From Rhizopus arrhizus (lineage: Eukaryota > Mucoromycota > Mucoromycetes > Mucorales > Rhizopodaceae): DNA of 64,000 nucleotides. The notes under the pieces are model-generated. The model was not told the origin of the DNA. It saw only the letters and a program-made list of their open reading frames with translations, and searched no databases. A program made the translations under genes and the position numbers. Location: positions 620,001 to 684,000 of the forward strand of contig JAKZZE010000002.1 in NCBI GenBank assembly GCA_024220505.1, in the 5' to 3' direction. This document shows positions 61,424 to 64,000 of the stretch, in pieces (within the stretch, counting starts at the first letter, position 1; each line of letters opens with the position of its first letter).

Positions 61424-64000
61424 AGCCCTCACAAAGGCATAAGCACGGTACATTTTAAGGGCTTAGAGAAATGCATACTCTCTCTCTCTTACTTTTTACC
61501 TACGTATCCTTTACATAGTGACTATTTTGAATAAACACAAAGTGTGAAATGTTTAGTTGTTGTGTTTTGTCTTCAAAAGTCATTTGATAGCATTATTGTG
61601 ATAGATTCAAAGGGTGAGAAAGATTCTTTCTCTCTTTCTTTCTTTTGACTTGAAAATAAAGTTCGTTTGGAATGTGGTTCTAAAAACGGTTTAATTTTCT
61701 TGTGCACATACATGAGATAAAGTTCTCTTTGAGAATATAAATGCAGATCCACATGAAACATTTCAATCCGACTCTTTCTTTTATTTATACCAATTGTATT
61801 TGTATTTTACGATTAGTTTCAATACACTGTAAAGAAGAGAGCATAAAAACAAATATAAAGTGTAACAAATATTGCTTTGTTATTGTATCACATCTTCTTT
61901 TTATTTGGTAATATTATTTTATGTGAAGAAAAAAAAAAAAAAAAGATAGACCAAAGGAACCAAGGGAACAATTCTTGTCACTTTATCAGTTAGAAATTTC
62001 ATATCATTTTATTGGATCATTAAATAATCTAGAACACAGAAGCACCCAGAAAGACAGAGAACAGATCTCATTAACCAACCATAACCTTGCTTAGTTTTAA
62101 AAAAGAATACAGTAGTTCATCTTCGGAGATTGATTTGATAAAAGTAAATTGTGTTATAGAACAATGAAGAAAAGCGGTGAATTAAAGCAAGAACATGAAT
62201 ATAAAAATTATAAAGAGTTTATTATTATTATCAGTATTCTTGTACTTGTTATAAAACATGCTCTTGATTAATTGAGCTATTAATCGTTCAATTTTTACAA
62301 CGTGGTAATAGCACACTTGACGTCATTTATACACTCAATTGAAGAGTCATAATATAAATTTTTTATTAGGTAATACTATCGTAACACAAAAAACACAATA
62401 TTAAGCAGATAATCAGAGAGGAATAAAGGTCATACTAAATAAGAATTAGAATGGTCCATTCACTCAAATTTATCGCGTCTTATTCTTCATTCATTGGCTT
62501 GTTTTTAATACAAAAAGGTTAATCCTATCTATCTTTCATAAATTAGTACTCTTTATAAACCATGACTTTTTTTTAACTACTCTATCCAATTCTTATTTGA
62601 CACATACATACAAAACAAAATATACAATAGACATCATTCTCTTCACGCCTTGAAAATATATAATGCCATACTTGAAAAACTCTACATTTTTATTCAAGAC
62701 TCTTCAAACCAATTAAAAACTCAATGCATCAATACTAAGCAAAATTCTAAGGCTGAACTCCAGTGATCCAAGCTGATTCGTGATCACGGGCTGGATAAAT
62801 TTATTCGATATGAATTTCATAAAGCCTTTAGTTATCACACTTATCATAATGATTAGTGAATAGGCTTATACTAAAAAAAAGAAGATGTCTTTGTGATCAG
62901 AACATATGAGAAATTGATTGTTAAGACAATATGAAAGCTTTGAGTGTTTAAAAAAGCAGTTTACAACTTGTCTGAACTGAAAATAAATATACTTTATAAA
63001 TGTATTGTATAGGACTCTTTCGTGCAAAAATGAAGAACAATTAAAATTTATTAATCCAAGGCAGTAATTAGCTGATATCGCTCGACGTCTGATCAAATCA
63101 AGGAGATTTCACTTTTCAGTTGATTCTTTTTGAATATAAATGCGTTGTGAAAAGAAATTTATGATGAAGCTGGCTAAACAAAAGCTTCCAAAAGTACCGA
63201 ATAGATGGTTCGGTTTCTATGTATGTTGATCCAAATATCGAATATTTATAGACAGACCACAATCCTATAGCTTTTCAAGTGCTCTTGTCCTAAGAATCAT
63301 TCTCCTTCCCTCCATATTTTTTATCAAGGAATATAGGAAGGAATGGAAGGCACCCTATGCAGCACCAATGGAAATAGCAGGGAATTTTTCAGCAAGATAA
63401 AAAACAAACAAAGGATCAAGATTACAAAGATGAGGAGATCGCATGTTTATACAGAGAGTAGGTTGATTTGATATTGCTTTCTAAAAGGGGATAGAAATCA
63501 AGCCATTTTTATACCATTCTCATGCAACAGTAGCAACTTTCTTCTTTTTATGTGTAGTAAATCAAACAAGTGATGAACATTATGCATACTTGATTCTAAA
63601 GCTATAAATAGGCAAGCATCATACTAGGACATAAAATGAATAAAACATAGCTCTTACAAAAATAAAAATTACACTTGCAAAAAATGCTTCAATGACATAC
63701 AATTGCCACAATAAACGCATCATTAAAAAAGAAAGAAAAAGGATCACGATATACGACAACCTGATTTACTTTAATATCCTTTTAGAATCCACTTATTTCA
63801 TGAAGGAGCAAAAGGCGCCTAATACAAATACTTTTATATAAAAAAAAAGGACCAAAAGCCATGAATTGAGTGCCCATTGAAAGCTTATATAAATCATCAA
63901 TCTGATTCTGAAATTCATGGCCAAAGAGAACAAGGGCTTTCCTTGTATGAGTAAATCAGAATAAAATGACAATATGACTTCTTATTCAGTTGTATCAATG
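59837..64000. other. 4.2-kb right end without a supported gene
   Basis: Only short ORFs (up to 76 codons) with no recognisable motif. Contains purine-rich tracts near 59,890-59,960, a 31-T run at 61391-61421, CT microsatellites near 61,480 and 61,630, and palindrome-like stretches. No tRNA, rRNA or known ncRNA was recognised. It may hold the promoter of the PHD-finger gene and of a gene beyond the window. Confidence 0.45.

Noticed and set aside
62866..63096. 76-codon minus-strand frame
   Set aside because: Composition follows local AT content; no splice partners or motif.

Overview
The window looks like nuclear DNA of an early-diverging filamentous fungus, most probably Mucoromycota (Mucorales). 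The reasons: AT-rich spacers with long homopolymers, short GT-AG introns (about 45-90 nt) in nearly every gene, fungal-type genes (fused HIS7, fungal H+-ATPase, SPA2- and NUM1-like polarity proteins), and degraded mobile elements of kinds I associate with Mucorales (Fanzor-like, Tc1/mariner-like, DIRS-like, PD-(D/E)XK-like genes). The genus cannot be read from the sequence. All splice models were derived by eye from GT-AG sites, reading-frame phase and family conservation.

Layout. 1-470: C-terminal debris of a Fanzor/TnpB-like gene. 1.3-17.8 kb is a housekeeping block: alanine aminotransferase (-), a short four-RRM poly(A)-binding protein (-), ETF beta (+), a DPH7-like WD-repeat protein (+), a tetraspanin-like protein (-), LARP1-like (+), SPA2-like (-) and deoxyhypusine hydroxylase (-). 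17.8-28.6 kb is an accessory island. It holds Tc1/mariner debris, a 3.65-kb structure with near-identical 552-553-bp inverted arms around a broken gene with a D...ExK nuclease-like signature, and a second 3.9-kb segment bounded by 55-bp inverted ends. That second segment contains a decayed DIRS-like retroelement (itself interrupted by a 347-bp solo LTR with a 5-bp target duplication) and another PD-(D/E)XK-like ORF.

28.8-32 kb: a BSD2/NDFIP-like adaptor (+), then a longer Fanzor-like relic (-). 32.6-59.8 kb is a second gene block: HIS7 (+), a giant NUM1/ApsA-like cortical protein (+), a plasma-membrane H+-ATPase (+), an ABCC transporter (-), a B-box/DUF2009 protein (-), DBP3 helicase (+) and an AT-hook/PHD-finger protein (-). 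59.8-64 kb has no gene I can support.

The host genes form no pathway cluster; they are an ordinary mix of metabolism, translation and RNA biology, hyphal polarity and transport. Divergent pairs share short spacers (PABP/ETF beta, tetraspanin/LARP1, DUF2009/DBP3). Two otherwise intact long genes carry one lesion each (a TGA in the ABCC gene, a 1-nt frameshift in NUM1); these are real mutations, strain polymorphisms or assembly errors. The most unusual material is the accessory island with its two nuclease-like genes inside inverted-repeat structures, plus the two Fanzor-like relics.
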